Below, in pieces: positions 20,367-30,263 of a stretch of 49,067 nt of DNA; position 1 is the first letter of the stretch; the number at the start of each line of letters is the position of its first letter. The position numbers were made by a program, and so were the translations under genes. The stretch is taken from contig BFEA01000644.1 of NCBI GenBank assembly GCA_003427395.1, positions 80,202 to 129,268 on the forward strand, written 5' to 3'. The notes beneath the pieces are model-generated. The model did no database searches. It was not told the DNA's origin and saw only the letters and a program-made list of their open reading frames with translations. This DNA is from Chara braunii. Its lineage: Eukaryota; Streptophyta; Charophyceae; Charales; Characeae.

Positions 20367-20888
20367 ATGGCATTGCATGGGTACAGGCCCGGGTACTGGT
20401 ACCACCAGGCCCGTTGGAAGCCCGTGTCCGGGGAAGGGCCCTGGATTACCGTCATACTCAATTACGACGGTGGAGATGAAGTGCTACTGAAGATCAACGT
20501 GGAGGGAGCAAGAGAGGGAGAGATGCGGACTAACCTGAAGCTGCAGGACGCGATTTCGGAGGCGAGAGACCGAGCGGAGAGACGTTGTAGACGGGACGAA
20601 GTGACGGCAAAGCTACGGATAACGGTGGCTTACCAAGAGACTGAGACCTCGATGGACACAGCGGACCTGGAACAGGTCCACCAGGACACAGACTCGGGAG
20701 GGGAAAGTGAGATGAGTGACGCAGATCGGGAGACGGACCTCAGGTCCTGGAACAGACCAGGCGAGATCCAGAGGCATCACCGAGCCGCGAGGCCGGTGGA
20801 GGAGGGACCCGAGGCTAGCTCGAGGCAACTGACGCCGAAGGGCCGCGGAATGGGAGAGAAGCAGAACAGGGGGAAAGGACGTGTGTGA
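20367..20888 (+). CDS. LTR-encoded frame LTR-b, 173 aa, unknown function
   Basis: The ATG at 20367 opens a 173-codon frame. It has an N-terminal part with a short beta-like stretch (ITVILNYDGGDEVLLKINVE), a charged amphipathic stretch (AISEARDRAERR), then LRITVAYQ, and a hydrophilic, acidic then basic tail ending GKGRV. The 3' LTR copy (38995-39516) keeps the same start, frame length and stop, and differs by substitutions plus one CAG-to-TAG nonsense change at 39310. There are no membrane segments and no family I recognise. The middle (charged helix, then a beta-like word) is faintly like frames B1/B2, but I would not claim homology. The GTG six bases earlier is unlikely to be the start. Confidence 0.45.
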   Translation: MALHGYRPGYWYHQARWKPVSGEGPWITVILNYDGGDEVLLKINVEGAREGEMRTNLKLQDAISEARDRAERRCRRDEVTAKLRITVAYQETETSMDTADLEQVHQDTDSGGESEMSDADRETDLRSWNRPGEIQRHHRAARPVEEGPEASSRQLTPKGRGMGEKQNRGKGRV

Positions 20889-22375
20889 GGCAGCAGCGCC
20901 AGAGGTCAGCGTATGGTCATTCTGAGAAACGGGGTGTGAGCTGTGAGGCGGTTACATGCGTACACGTGGCACAGTCGAAGGTGTGTGAAGTTAGCGAGAG
21001 GGGCTGAGACAGACAGGGGGGGTCGAGAAGAGGTGATCGAAGGGTCAACGCGTGGAAAGGGAAGAGAGGCGGTTGACGTCAATACAATGGGCTATGCACG
21101 AGAACGAGGTGCGAGCTTATTGCGTTTCTGCCAGGGAGGTAGCCTTGGAGCTAACACAGTATGGAGCTGTGACTCGAGTACTCGGCCCACGCGTAGCACA
21201 TTTGCGTGGGAGGAAAGAAGTATCGGCGAGATGCACGAGTGACTAGGCAATGGGAAAAGGGAAAGCGTTCTTGAAAGACATGACTGGCGGGCAAGCCACG
21301 GGTCTTCAGTCTATGACGAAAAGGCTAGTGGGCCGCCAAGTGAGAATGGTCTCTTGTTTTTCAGGAATCNGGGTGTGAGNTCGGACTGATGCNTGAGCAG
21401 TTTTTTGCGCGCTGTCTGCTCCCTCTTGATTCTTTCACGTTGCCAGGGGTGTGTGAGGGAACGACAGATGATGCGCTTCGGCTGTTTAACTGGCGGGAAT
21501 AGTATCAGTCACATGCCATGTTGGGTATGGCAACAAGAGGGGCTAATGTGGTGATTCACTCGAGTACCGGGGAGAGCATTATTCATGTTGTCGTGCGGAG
21601 AGAAGAAGTGGGGGAGAGTTTGCATGCGTGCTCTGGCCTGTCACGTGATCAGAGGCCACTACTACTGCTTTTCTTATGGGTAAATCGTTAGAGAATCCGG
21701 CGTGCGCGTTTCATATGGCGAATGTGGACCCAGTGTGAGAGAGGGGGTCAGCTGTCTACGTGCAAAAGGGGGTCTTGAGATGAGCAAGATCAGCGAGGAA
21801 GAAGGCTTCACTCACTCATTGGCAGGCGCTGATGATTACCACCATGTCATCCTCAGGTGACTTTCAGCCTGATAAGGGGGTGGCAATCAAGGGTCATCCG
21901 TGTGTTTTCTTTGTAATTGTTTCAGCCAAGATTTCAGATAAGATGCTGACTCATGCAAGATACAATTCTCCTTTCGTTTTCACTAATTTCTAGTCTTCCT
22001 TTCAGATCAGGTAATCAGTGCGACTGATCGTCATTTATTGATCATGCTGCACAAATGAAGAAATAAGCTCTCGGTAGGCTGTGTAAGTGTACGAACAAGG
22101 GGGTAGCTTCAGTTCGTAATAGCGATTCAAACGTACCTGTCATTGAACGTAGTCCAACGTATGGGAGGTTAGTTCGAGATTTTAGTGAGGTTGGGATTGA
22201 GCATTTTTGGTTTTGCATGTCCAGGTTCTGTCTGTTTTGGCGTGCTACGTGACCTCTTGGCAAGGTTGAAGAGACGTGCTGCCCTTGTATTTGAGAGCCT
22301 AAGCCCCGCAGAGTGGAGATCACAAATGCAACAAGAATTCAGACCCTTTTCCGTTTTCTATCATCTTGCGTGTGA

Positions 22376-22560
22376 CAGCACAGCGTTGATCATATTGTGT
22401 GACTNTTGACATGNGATCACATAGTGTGATTGCACTGCGTGACTATACTCTGTAACTACATTGCTGCGTGATTACACGGCGTGACTATGCCGTGCGATCA
22501 CATAGTGTGACTACACTGCAAGGCTATACCGTCCGACTGCATGAGTGTATGGTTGTCAGT
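22376..22560. repeat. Degenerate short tandem repeat in the LTR (TGTGACTAC words)
   Basis: About ten imperfect repetitions of a 13-17 bp word resembling GCGTGACTACAC/TGTGATTGCAC, alternating with GATCACAT. The 3' LTR copy is at about 41034-41215. GATCACAT-AGTGTGAT segments form small palindromes. Function unknown. Confidence 0.6.
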
Positions 22561-23407
22561 GTTGACACGTGTGCGTCTAATCGTATACCTATTTGTGGCT
22601 GTGTGAGTTCACTTGTGGTCAGAAAACAACTGAACATGTGAATGCTTCCCTAGGTTATTTCAATGGTCAACTGATAACTACCGCGAAGTAAGACTGAAGA
22701 CACTGAAAATTGCAATCACCATGAATGCCTGAACAGACGTACTAAAAGCCCCCTGGTGAATGAAGGGGTTGGCCAGCAGTGGTTCGAGAGGGAAAACCTT
22801 TTTTTTACTTGTTTATTTACTTAATTCTTTTATCATCACTAAGTCCCTATCAGTGCTCAGACGTGAGCCTCAGCCGTGAGTTTGATCTTTCAGGGGATCA
22901 AAATGCGGACTGAGTGGACAAGCTCAAAGAGGGGACTTGTCTGTTTATACTGGTCTGTCATGCCTTTGGCGAGCTTTTGGTGAGTAGTAGAGTTCGTGAT
23001 TAGAGTAAGTTTTCGGATGGGCAAGAGGCAGCGCATCTTAAGGGAAGTCGTCTATCTATTGGCCAAGTTCCTTATGGATGGTGACTAATTGATGAGTCAC
23101 TCTTAGTCTCATGCGGCAAGTCTGTTGGGTGACCTGCAACGGGCGGGTTGAGGCGTCGTGTACCTTGGAGTTATGTCTGAATAGGGTCCGTCTCGTATGA
23201 TCTCTCAGCATGACATGCACTCTGAAACTACTCTAGTATTTAGAACTGAAGATTGAACACAACCTGGTCATGTTTGAAGTCCTACGAGGTCATAACGTTG
23301 GGAGAGTACACTTCATCCCATCAAGCTCGTCCTTACCTGACTTTGCCGGACAAGTCTCGAAGTGTTATCTTACATGTCGAAGGTTGAATGGAGCCAACTA
23401 ACGTGTA

Positions 23408-23497
23408 AATATCAGACGAAGTCGATGCTAGCTATGCTCTGATTGTCAGGCGAATATCAGACGAAGTCGGTGCTAGCTGTGCTCTGATTGTCAGGCG
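23408..23497. repeat. 45-bp tandem duplication specific to the 5' LTR
   Basis: AATATCAGACGAAGTCG through CTGATTGTCAGGCG occurs twice (starts 23408 and 23453). The 3' LTR has one copy near 42055-42100. This arose after the two LTRs were made. Confidence 0.85.
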
Positions 23498-24579
23498 GAT
23501 GAGACTCAGATCGCTAATCTCAAGTAATTCCGACTCAGTTTCAAACAACCAGAAAACTCAGGTTGAACTTAAACGGCCCTCTCGTGGACTCAAGCGGAAG
23601 TCTGAAGGGCTAGCCCAGAATTCGAATGACATCGGGCAGGATCAGTTACGTGCTATCCGCAGGTTCTGCATATTCGGGTTCAGACACGTAGAGGGGTGAG
23701 TTCGACTCCCACTTACCAACTCTACACATTTACGTATGCACCCTTGGGAAACCTCCTAAACTCGTGACGATAACCATAACGAAGTGCAGTCAGTCCACTC
23801 GTGATCGAGGTTGGAAGTGTGAGAAAATCACGGCGAGTGATGAAGTTCTGGTGATAAAGTGTCAGGTGAACAGAGACAAAGGGGAAGGATGGGAAGGTAA
23901 CGCATGCCGTGATGGGAGCGCTAGTAAGCAACTTCAAAGGGAACATGCAGTCAGAATAGCAGGGGAGAGAAGATTTATTGAGTATGTCACCTATTTCTAT
24001 GGAACCTATGGGAAAGCTCACAGTACTTATTCCTCCACTGAGACAGTTGAGCGAGCCCGGGAGATCGTTAATGCTAGCTAGTAAAGGCTAAGGAGAGTGA
24101 AAAGCGCCCAGTGTGTGCTGATGTAAAACAGCGGTGCCAGGAGTCAGCGGTGAAAGGAAAAATTCTTAATCTGCGATTAGATGCCTGTTTGACCAGTAAT
24201 CAATCAGTGTTCAAACTTGCACGTGAACGACTGTCAGCTAATCCAACCGGGCATCGACCAATCAGCGTACAATTGGGTATCAACCAACTTTTGATTGGTG
24301 AGCTTCCAATACACATTTCGTACAGTACTTAGTGCTATTGGCAGTGACCAATACTCGGCGCACACCGTCAATCCTCAAACAGTGATCGTTCATCTACCAA
24401 TCTGCACATCACGATGCTAGCGAGTGGCCTGAGATTGTTCAAGTGTGTAATCAAAATTTTATCAGCGTTCAACCAAAGTCTTGGGTGCCAGAAGACTAAT
24501 CAGTAATACTCAGCTCCCCAAGTCAGCATTTATTCAGCGATATCCTGTTTCTCGGTCAGGGGTTAATTAACTTCAGAAC

Positions 24580-24890
24580 TGTACTTCAGAATGGTACTTC
24601 GGAACAATATTTCTCAACAACATTTCGGAACAGTTTTTCAGAACAGTTTTTCAGAACAGTCTTTCAGAACGGTACTTTAAAACAGTGCTTTGGAACCGCT
24701 TTTCAGAGTAGGCAATCAAACAACAATCATCCTACATCCAATCAGCATCCCAACCAGCATTCAGAGGAGGTGTTCAATTCAATAATCAGACCAGCAAGTA
24801 ATCGGAAAACGCAGTCAGATCAGCGATCCACTATCGATAATCAGAGCTCAGTAATCAGTTCTCAGTAATCAGTTCTCAGTGAACATCTAG
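24580..24890. repeat. TTCAGAACAGT and CAGTAATCAGTTCT minisatellites upstream of A0
   Basis: An imperfect 13-16 bp repeat (TTTTCAGAACAG-type) spans about 24584-24712. A shorter CAGTAATCAGTTCT repeat lies just before the A0 start codon. In the 3' LTR both are expanded (43205-43362 and 43488-43577). They form the leader directly upstream of the A0 frame. Confidence 0.7.
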
Positions 24891-24911
24891 TCTGCACCGA
24901 CTAGTTCATCC

Positions 24912-25548
24912 ATGAGTACAGTTGAATCCTTTCAAGTCAGCAAGTTAGTGCTGGCCAATCTCAATCAGATTTCAAGCATTCCGCTATCAGTATGCTAGTG
25001 CCATCGGTTTTAGACAAGAAGATCTGTCAATCTTCGTTGTCCAGACCAGTTTTGCTGATGGCACTATCCACGATCCGAGGCCATACCTGAAGAAGGGCAA
25101 GGAGGCTCATGAGCATTTCGATCCAATCTGGATCTCAGCCACCAAATACCTTGAGCAGAGAGAGAGGGAGCTCGATGAGAGTGGCACTACGCTGATCCGT
25201 AGCTTTGGGCCAAAGCTTTATACTGACTATCCCAGGCCTCATATTCCTTCCCTCCTCACAGATGGCACGAGTTGGCTTGATATGATCGGCTTGGCAAAGA
25301 GGTATATCTCTCCAGCGGTGATCGACATTGAGGCACTGACTGAGCCCACCGAGTATCCCTACCTCAGACGAGGAGTCTTTTCAGTGGACGGACTACCTAC
25401 ATTGTGGGAGGAGTTTTTCTCCATGGTTAACTTCCGTGTCATGTACCTCGGATGGTCATGCTCAGAGTTTGCTGGCTTCAGGTGGCTCTTTGTCACGAGG
25501 CCTCAATCTCAAACTGTACATGGGCGTGGGTCACAGCACCAGAGATGA
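24912..25548 (+). pseudogene. A0 frame, 5' LTR copy (frameshifted)
   Basis: Same start codon context and sequence as the intact copy at 43609-44253. It lacks about 8 bases after 24977 (AAGCATTCC here, AAGCAAAGAGGCATTCC there), which shifts the frame after about 22 codons. Downstream reading is otherwise preserved to the same stop at 25546-25548. It is a member of the A family described under the 3' copy. Confidence 0.7.
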
Positions 25549-25853
25549 ACAGTGAAAAGAGAGATTGAGAGAGACTGACCAGAGGGATGAGTGAGGACTC
25601 TTGAGAGGTGTTGACCATGCTTGTTTGTGTGTACCTTCTGAGATTATTATGAGTTCTCATTCATCCTTCATTCATTTGATCTTGCCTTTGCTCGAGTCAG
25701 TCGGTCTCGCTTCTTGCTTGTTCGTGCCTGATGATTGCTATCGTGGATGATTCTGTCACAGTTCTCAAAATCAGATTGACATAATTGATGCATGCATAGC
25801 ACCCCATAATTTTATGGTTATTATTTGCATAATTCTCTGTTGTTCCGAATCAA

Positions 25854-25859
25854 AATAAA
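25854..25859 (+). terminator. Polyadenylation signal AATAAA of the LTR
   Basis: AATAAA in CGAATCAAAATAAAAGATTCC. The equivalent in the 3' LTR is 44559-44564. It lies about 190 bp before the LTR end, which places the R/U5 border shortly after it. Confidence 0.45.
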
Positions 25860-26052
25860 AGATTCCTAAGACTGGGGACCGGCGAAGACCGCAATAGAAG
25901 GGTCTCGCTCGAAGCCGGACGCACACAACAGGAAGGGATTTGCTCTAATTAATTTATTTTATTTATTGCAAACACAATAAAAAATCCTGCGTGACAGTCT
26001 GTTGGCTTTCTGGTCGCTCGAAGTGTCACGACTGGAAAAAGTGCGACAAAAA

Positions 26053-26070
26053 TGGCGCCGTTGTCGGGGA
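26053..26070 (+). promoter_or_regulatory. Primer-binding site for tRNA-Asp
   Basis: TGGCGCCGTTGTCGGGGA begins 4 nt after the 5' LTR end. It is complementary to the 3' end of plant tRNA-Asp (recalled as ending CCCCGGCAACGGCGCCA) with a single mismatch, C to T at position 12. Athila-type plant elements are primed by tRNA-Asp in the same way. Its position fixes the 5' LTR boundary. Confidence 0.85.
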
Positions 26071-26393
26071 CATGAAAATATTTTCGTGTCCGGAACGAGC
26101 CTGGCCATCATCATCTTTGAGCTTTGATTAGGGCCTGAGAACTGTTGACAACATTGTGAGCTTACTATTAATCTTATTATTCTCATTGAGTCTCGATTCT
26201 CTTGAGAATTATAGTTGCTAACATGTGTCTTATTTCTTTCTTGTGTGAGGTACCACACTTGACTGGAGAAGGAGACTGATATTATTGACAGGGAGAATCA
26301 GACTTAAATTTAGGTATGCCTCATGAGCCTATGATGTCTTTTGAACACTGAGAAGAGAAAGGAAGAATCAAGAGCACGGGGAATTCATCAAGG

Positions 26394-26807
26394 ATGCTTA
26401 CTTCTGATGCATTGAGAAAACTCTCTAAAGTAATTACGAAAGGAATATTTCCCTATCAGTATTAGCATTGTTGGGTCTACTGTTCAGGCGACTTGACCAT
26501 CAACGTAGTGCTGGTACGGTTCTTGGAGGGAGATATTTATGATATCCGACCCTATGTCAAGAAAGGAGACTGTGATGATGGTGAGACCTTCAACTGGCTG
26601 TGGGACATTGCAATCCAGTCTCTTTATGATGAGAAGGCAGAATTAATTAAGCAGAAGAAGAAAGTGGAATGGGGTTTAACGCCAGTAACGTACAAGACTG
26701 TTCCAATCCCTCCTATACCTGACAGCTATTGTGATGGGACCAACTGGTTACCAATTATCAAAATGGTACTGACATGGGAGGAGAGAACCGGTGGTCATGA
26801 GAGCTAA
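26394..26807 (+). pseudogene. A1: first internal A-family frame, unknown function
   Basis: The ATG at 26394 starts MLTSDALRKLSKVITKG, then IFPYQY, then an in-frame TAG (26463-26465). The frame then continues as GDLTIN, IYDIRPYVKKG, a tryptophan-containing helix-like stretch, VPIPPIPDS and GTNWLPIIKM. Each block lines up with A0: FLYQY, GDLSIF, IHDLRPYLKKG, RPPVPSL and GTSWLDMM. The spacing is the same, so A1 and A0 are paralogues. The TAA stop (26805-26807) overlaps the A2 start codon by 11 bp. No known domain, signal peptide or membrane segment. Confidence 0.6.
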
Positions 26808-27284
26808 AGAGATTTCAGCAAAAGAAATCAGACAGAGAAGGCAGGAATTTGGCAGAGGTTCAGGTCCAAGCAGCGAGAAAGTTGAGTGTCTCCTAAAATC
26901 ACTGAACACTTTAAGTAAGAGAGAGGTGTTCTCATATGAGGCTGTCAGATATGAGATGGTTGAGAGTGGGTGGGAACAGGAGCGATTATATGTACTGACC
27001 TTCTATTTCACGAATCTGGATGTGTATGACGTAAGAATTTATGTCCCAAAGGAAAGAAGTGCTGATACAGTATATGGGAGATGCTGGGGATTTGCTGAAG
27101 AAGTTGTATTGAAAGAGAGAGAGAGGCTTGAGAGAGAGAACAAGTGTTTCACTGGATCTACCCTATTTATTGTCTTCGAGGGATTCCAGCTCCTCGCTTG
27201 CCTGATATAAATTTATTAAAAGATGATTGGTTTGCGGTGATTGAGTTTGCCCAGAAAGTGAAACGAGATCAAAGAGTCAGATGA
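26797..27284 (+). pseudogene. A2: second internal A-family frame
   Basis: The ATG at 26797 lies inside the end of A1. Features: VFSYEAVRYE, LYVLTFYF, VYDVRIYVPKE (the family centre), a charged helix with RERLERE and FTGSTLF. A frameshift near 27175 is needed to reach IPAPRLPD and DDWFAVIEFAQKV, which match the family's C-terminal proline and tryptophan blocks. In that frame the TGA at 27282-27284 overlaps the next ATG (27281-27283) as ATGA, a classic stop-restart arrangement. Function unknown. Confidence 0.6.
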
Positions 27285-27776
27285 GTCGACGTTATGTACC
27301 CTTAAGAGAGAAACCTAAGCTTAGACTGATTAGAGACCATGAAGGGTTGAGGAAGGCTGAATCAGATAAACTGCTAAATTTCCTTAATTCTGTAGTGGGT
27401 AGGGCTGTGATCCCTTATGAGATTGTGAGGTATGAAGCCATAAAGAGATCAGGACAAGAACAAGACAGTCTGTATGTTCTTACATGCTATTTTTATTGAT
27501 CTTGATGAATATGATATTGGGATTTATGTGCCAAAACAAAGGTTTGATGAAGGCCGAAAAAGTGCGTGTTGGCAACGAGCGTCGAATCTTGTGCATGATG
27601 AGAAGAGGAGATTAGAGCGAGAGGGAATAAACTTCTCCTTTAGTACCTGTGTCAAACCTTTTGTTGGAATACCATCTCCACCTGTTGAGGGACTCACATT
27701 CCCAAGAGACAATTGGTATGCTATGATAAAGTTTGCCTGAAAAGTGAAGAGAGCCCAAGAAAAGTACTCTAAGTAG
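27281..27776 (+). pseudogene. A3: third internal A-family frame
   Basis: The ATG at 27281 starts MSRRYVPLREKPKLRLI. It continues with VIPYEIVRYEAI and LYVLTCYF, then a frameshift near 27490 into EYDIGIYVPKQ, EKRRLEREG, IPSPPVEGL and DNWYAMIKFA. An in-frame TGA at 27738-27740 precedes a short extension (KVKRAQEKYSK) that matches the end of A2, closing at a TAG at 27774-27776. Closest relative is A2. Unknown function. Confidence 0.6.
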
Positions 27777-27790
27777 CTAGGATAAGTACT

Positions 27791-28285
27791 GTGAGGGGCA
27801 AACTTTATGAAGTGATAGGGCAAGATAATCCCTTTGTAATCTTGAGACATGAGATTTGTGGGGAAGGACATATAGTATTTCATATCNCGGTAGTNAAGTT
27901 CCTNAACTCTGACAGTCTNGATGTGAGGGTTTATTCCTCCAACAGCCTGGAGGAGGAAGTTGATTACTTGGAATATTTAAAGGGAGCGTACGTCAGCCTT
28001 GAGCGGACAAAAGAATGGTTGGAGGGATTGAAAAGGAAAGTAACATGGGGAGTGGGAGTAAGGGAATTTGAAAGACTTCTTGAATTCTCGCTTGCTAAAG
28101 GATTTGAAGACAGAAGAGATTGGATGCCTCTGTTGGAAGCCATTGCCGATATTGGTAGAGCAAGAGAAAAAGACTCCACTGTGATGATAAAATCCATACT
28201 TTTGAGTACCTTTGAACACAGATTCGAGATCCCTGATTATGTTCAACCTGAGATCTACCTTTCAGATGTTGCTTATGATGATTAG
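27791..28285 (+). CDS. A4: fourth internal A-family frame, about 164 aa
   Basis: The frame is open from about 27773 to the TAG at 28283-28285. There is no ATG near its start (the first plausible codon is a GTG at 27791), so the start may be lost. The layout follows the family: PFVILRHEI, DVRVYSSNS at the central motif, a long charged helix (LERTKEWLEGLKRKV), RDWMPLLEAIA, then an extra C-terminal 50 residues absent from A1-A3. Four Ns at 27887-27919 blur the centre. It ends two bases before the B1 start codon. It is the most divergent member. Confidence 0.5.
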   Translation: MRGKLYEVIGQDNPFVILRHEICGEGHIVFHIXVXKFXNSDSXDVRVYSSNSLEEEVDYLEYLKGAYVSLERTKEWLEGLKRKVTWGVGVREFERLLEFSLAKGFEDRRDWMPLLEAIADIGRAREKDSTVMIKSILLSTFEHRFEIPDYVQPEIYLSDVAYDD

Positions 28286-28287
28286 CA

Positions 28288-28578
28288 ATGCCCAGTTTGA
28301 CTGAACAGCTGACACTAGGAGTTGTGTTGGAAGGTAGAGTAGTCAAGGTAGAAGGGACTCTTCGGATCTCTGACAGGAATCTTTCTACCCTAGATAAGCT
28401 TGAGTTCTTGCAGCCTTTCTTTCATCGCATGAGAGATTCTGCCTTGAGAATTGTCACTGACCAGACTGAGATAAGCTATCTATTAAAGGTGGTGAAAGTA
28501 GGAACTACTGAGAGAGTATCATACCACACTTCTCGGGAACGGGTCTCTCTTGCAAGAAGGATCAACAGTGGGTTGTAA
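28288..28578 (+). CDS. B1: small frame of 96 aa, unknown function
   Basis: The ATG at 28288 stands two bases after the A4 stop. Visible features: two beta-like words (VVLEGRVVKVEGTLRI), an acidic/leucine helix (LDKLEFLQPFFHRMRD), LRIVTDQTEISYLLKVVK, and a basic tail VSLARRINSG. It is paralogous to B2, sharing a charged helix ending in R-x-R/D, a run equivalent to LPLIITQSVIAYTLYV and the VSLARR(I/V) tail. The frame is intact, unlike most of the element. No known family. Confidence 0.55.
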   Translation: MPSLTEQLTLGVVLEGRVVKVEGTLRISDRNLSTLDKLEFLQPFFHRMRDSALRIVTDQTEISYLLKVVKVGTTERVSYHTSRERVSLARRINSGL

Positions 28579-28581
28579 GCG

Positions 28582-28857
28582 ATGCAATTTGACTATGAGA
28601 TTATAGACCTGACTCGATATTTTATGATTCGGGGTACTATAAAGGGGTATGACAGAAGACTGAGTAGGGATGATGAAAGAGAATTGATTGAAGACTACAT
28701 TGGAAGGTTGAGAAGGTTGAGAAGGATCGCACTGCCCTTGATCATTACCCAATCCGTTATTGCTTATACCCTATATGTACAGAACTCTCAAGGGGTAGAG
28801 CAGACAAGAGAAGAAAGAAACGAGCCTGTATCCCTTGCTAGAAGAGTAAGAGATTGA
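28582..28857 (+). CDS. B2: small frame of 91 aa, paralogue of B1
   Basis: The ATG at 28582 is three bases after the B1 stop. Features: YFMIRGTIKGYDRRLSRDD, the helix ELIEDYIGRLRRLRRI, a hydrophobic stretch LPLIITQSVIAYTLYV that could be two strands, an acidic linker, and PVSLARRVRD at the end. The tail and centre match B1. The frame is intact and 61 bp upstream of gag. It could be a nucleic-acid-binding or structural accessory protein; that is a guess. Confidence 0.55.
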   Translation: MQFDYEIIDLTRYFMIRGTIKGYDRRLSRDDERELIEDYIGRLRRLRRIALPLIITQSVIAYTLYVQNSQGVEQTREERNEPVSLARRVRD

Positions 28858-28918
28858 AGGGCAAAGCAGAAGAGGACAGGAGTGACAGAAAGAGAGAGAG
28901 AATATCTGGGAAAAACAT

Positions 28919-30263
28919 ATGGTCAAGATGGCAGGACGAGGAAGGCCGAGTTCATCAGCAGGGACCAATGAAGAGGCCTTGGTAGGGGTTATACGGGAAC
29001 TGGTCGAGAAAGTGGACACTATAAAAGGAGGGTCAGATATTGCAAGAGCGAAGAGGCCAGATGAAAGAATTAGAGGACCCCAGGTTAATAACTTCTTGGA
29101 CGAATATGAATTATTTGGACTCAGTTATAGCTGGACAGATAAGCAACGGCTTAAGCACCTTCTATCTTATTGTGATACTGACTCAAGGTTGGCCGTTCAG
29201 GAACTAATGGAAGGTGCCACTACATGGGAAGAGGTCAAAGAGAGACTGAAAAAGGAATTTGAGAAAGATTCAGTTCCAACTACAACTAAGGATTTACTCA
29301 ACATCAGAAGAGCTAAATATGACACTTTCAATGTTTTCCTTCAGATCTTCATCCGAACAGCAAGAAGAATTTCATACTTGGATGAAGCTCAGAGATGCCA
29401 TATATTTTTGACAAATTTTACTATCACTGAAAGGCAAGCAGTTCTTAATGGTTGCAATCATAAGAACTCTACCTACCGTCTCCCATAAGAAATGGTCACT
29501 GGATCAGATCAGTACTTTGACCAAGGATTGGGAGACTGAGAATGGAATGAATAGAGGAAGCAATCTGACTGCTGAAAATATTCTTCAAAAAGTGATGGTT
29601 AACTTTATGCCTGCAAGGCCTGCAACGCATGCTGTGGATAACAGGGGAAAGAAAAAAGGTAGAAAGTGAGGAAGATGACGACGATAATGATGACAACGAA
29701 AGCTATGGTAAGAAAGGGGATTCTTTCATATCCAAAAATAATGGGAAGAATGGTGATGGAGGAAACAGAGAAAGAAGAAAATATGATAAGCGTCCTAAGA
29801 GGAGTTTTACCAGCTACTATTGTGGTGAAGGGGGTCATATTACCACTTATTGCAAGCCTCTTGAGGAGGATGTAAGGAGTGGGGTGGCAAAGAAAGATGC
29901 AATGGGCCATGTCTGTGATAGTTCATGGAATAAGTTGGACCCCAGACATCCAGGAGGTATGAGCCTTCTTGCTCTTAAACATGATGAAAAGATGAAGATT
30001 AAGAAGAAGAGAAAGGCCAATGTGAATGTTCATTTTCTCATTGAAGAATTGCCTAATGAGTTAGTACAGAGAGCAAGTGATTCTCATACTACGGTTGGAC
30101 TGTCTCTGCAATCTTTAACGTTGACAGAGTGTGAGCCTAGTGGGGCTTCTACAAGTGAGCCTCCACTAGAAGGAAATCCTACTTCTCATAATTTTTCTGA
30201 ATTAGTAGAATCTTCTTCCAATGAGATGGTTCGCTTTCTGGCGATTTACCCCCAGAACTCGTC
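28919..30263 (+). pseudogene. gag: gag of the giant element (capsid and nucleocapsid)
   Basis: The ATG at 28919 starts MVKMAGRGRPSSS. The capsid-like part has VNNFLDEYELFG, WTDKQRLKHLLSYCD, WEEVKERLKKEFE and LNIRRAKYDTFNVFL, the usual order for Ty3/Gypsy capsids. Frameshifts near 29460-29480 and 29640 break it. The nucleocapsid follows at about 29665-29860: an acidic run, a lysine-rich stretch and SYYCGEGGHITTYC. The latter is a CCHC knuckle whose first Cys is Ser (AGC for TGC). The frame continues through a lysine-rich and serine-rich linker to the protease region. Gag would form the particle and package RNA. Confidence 0.75.

Larger units (their letters stand above)
18832..26048 (+). mobile_element. 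5' LTR of the giant element (7217 bp)
   Basis: It aligns end to end with 37460-44749, with only a few differences per few hundred bases in the stretches I compared. Boundaries: TGTC at 18832 and GACA at 26048, followed by AAAA and the primer-binding site. A perfect hairpin (GGGCCAG/CTGGCCC, 18839-18857) lies at its tip. A TATAAAAAAG box (20201) and an AATAAA (25854-25859) suggest U3 of about 1.4 kb, R of about 5.6 kb and U5 of about 0.2 kb. It contains frames LTR-b and A0. It has a 45-bp tandem duplication at 23408-23497 that is single in the 3' LTR. Confidence 0.9.

Noticed and set aside
23690-23716. tRNA-like T arm GTGAG-TTCGACT-C(C/T)CAC, also at 42297-42313
   Set aside because: Only a T-arm-like word is present. 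No acceptor, D arm or anticodon arm with the correct spacing can be folded around it in either LTR copy.
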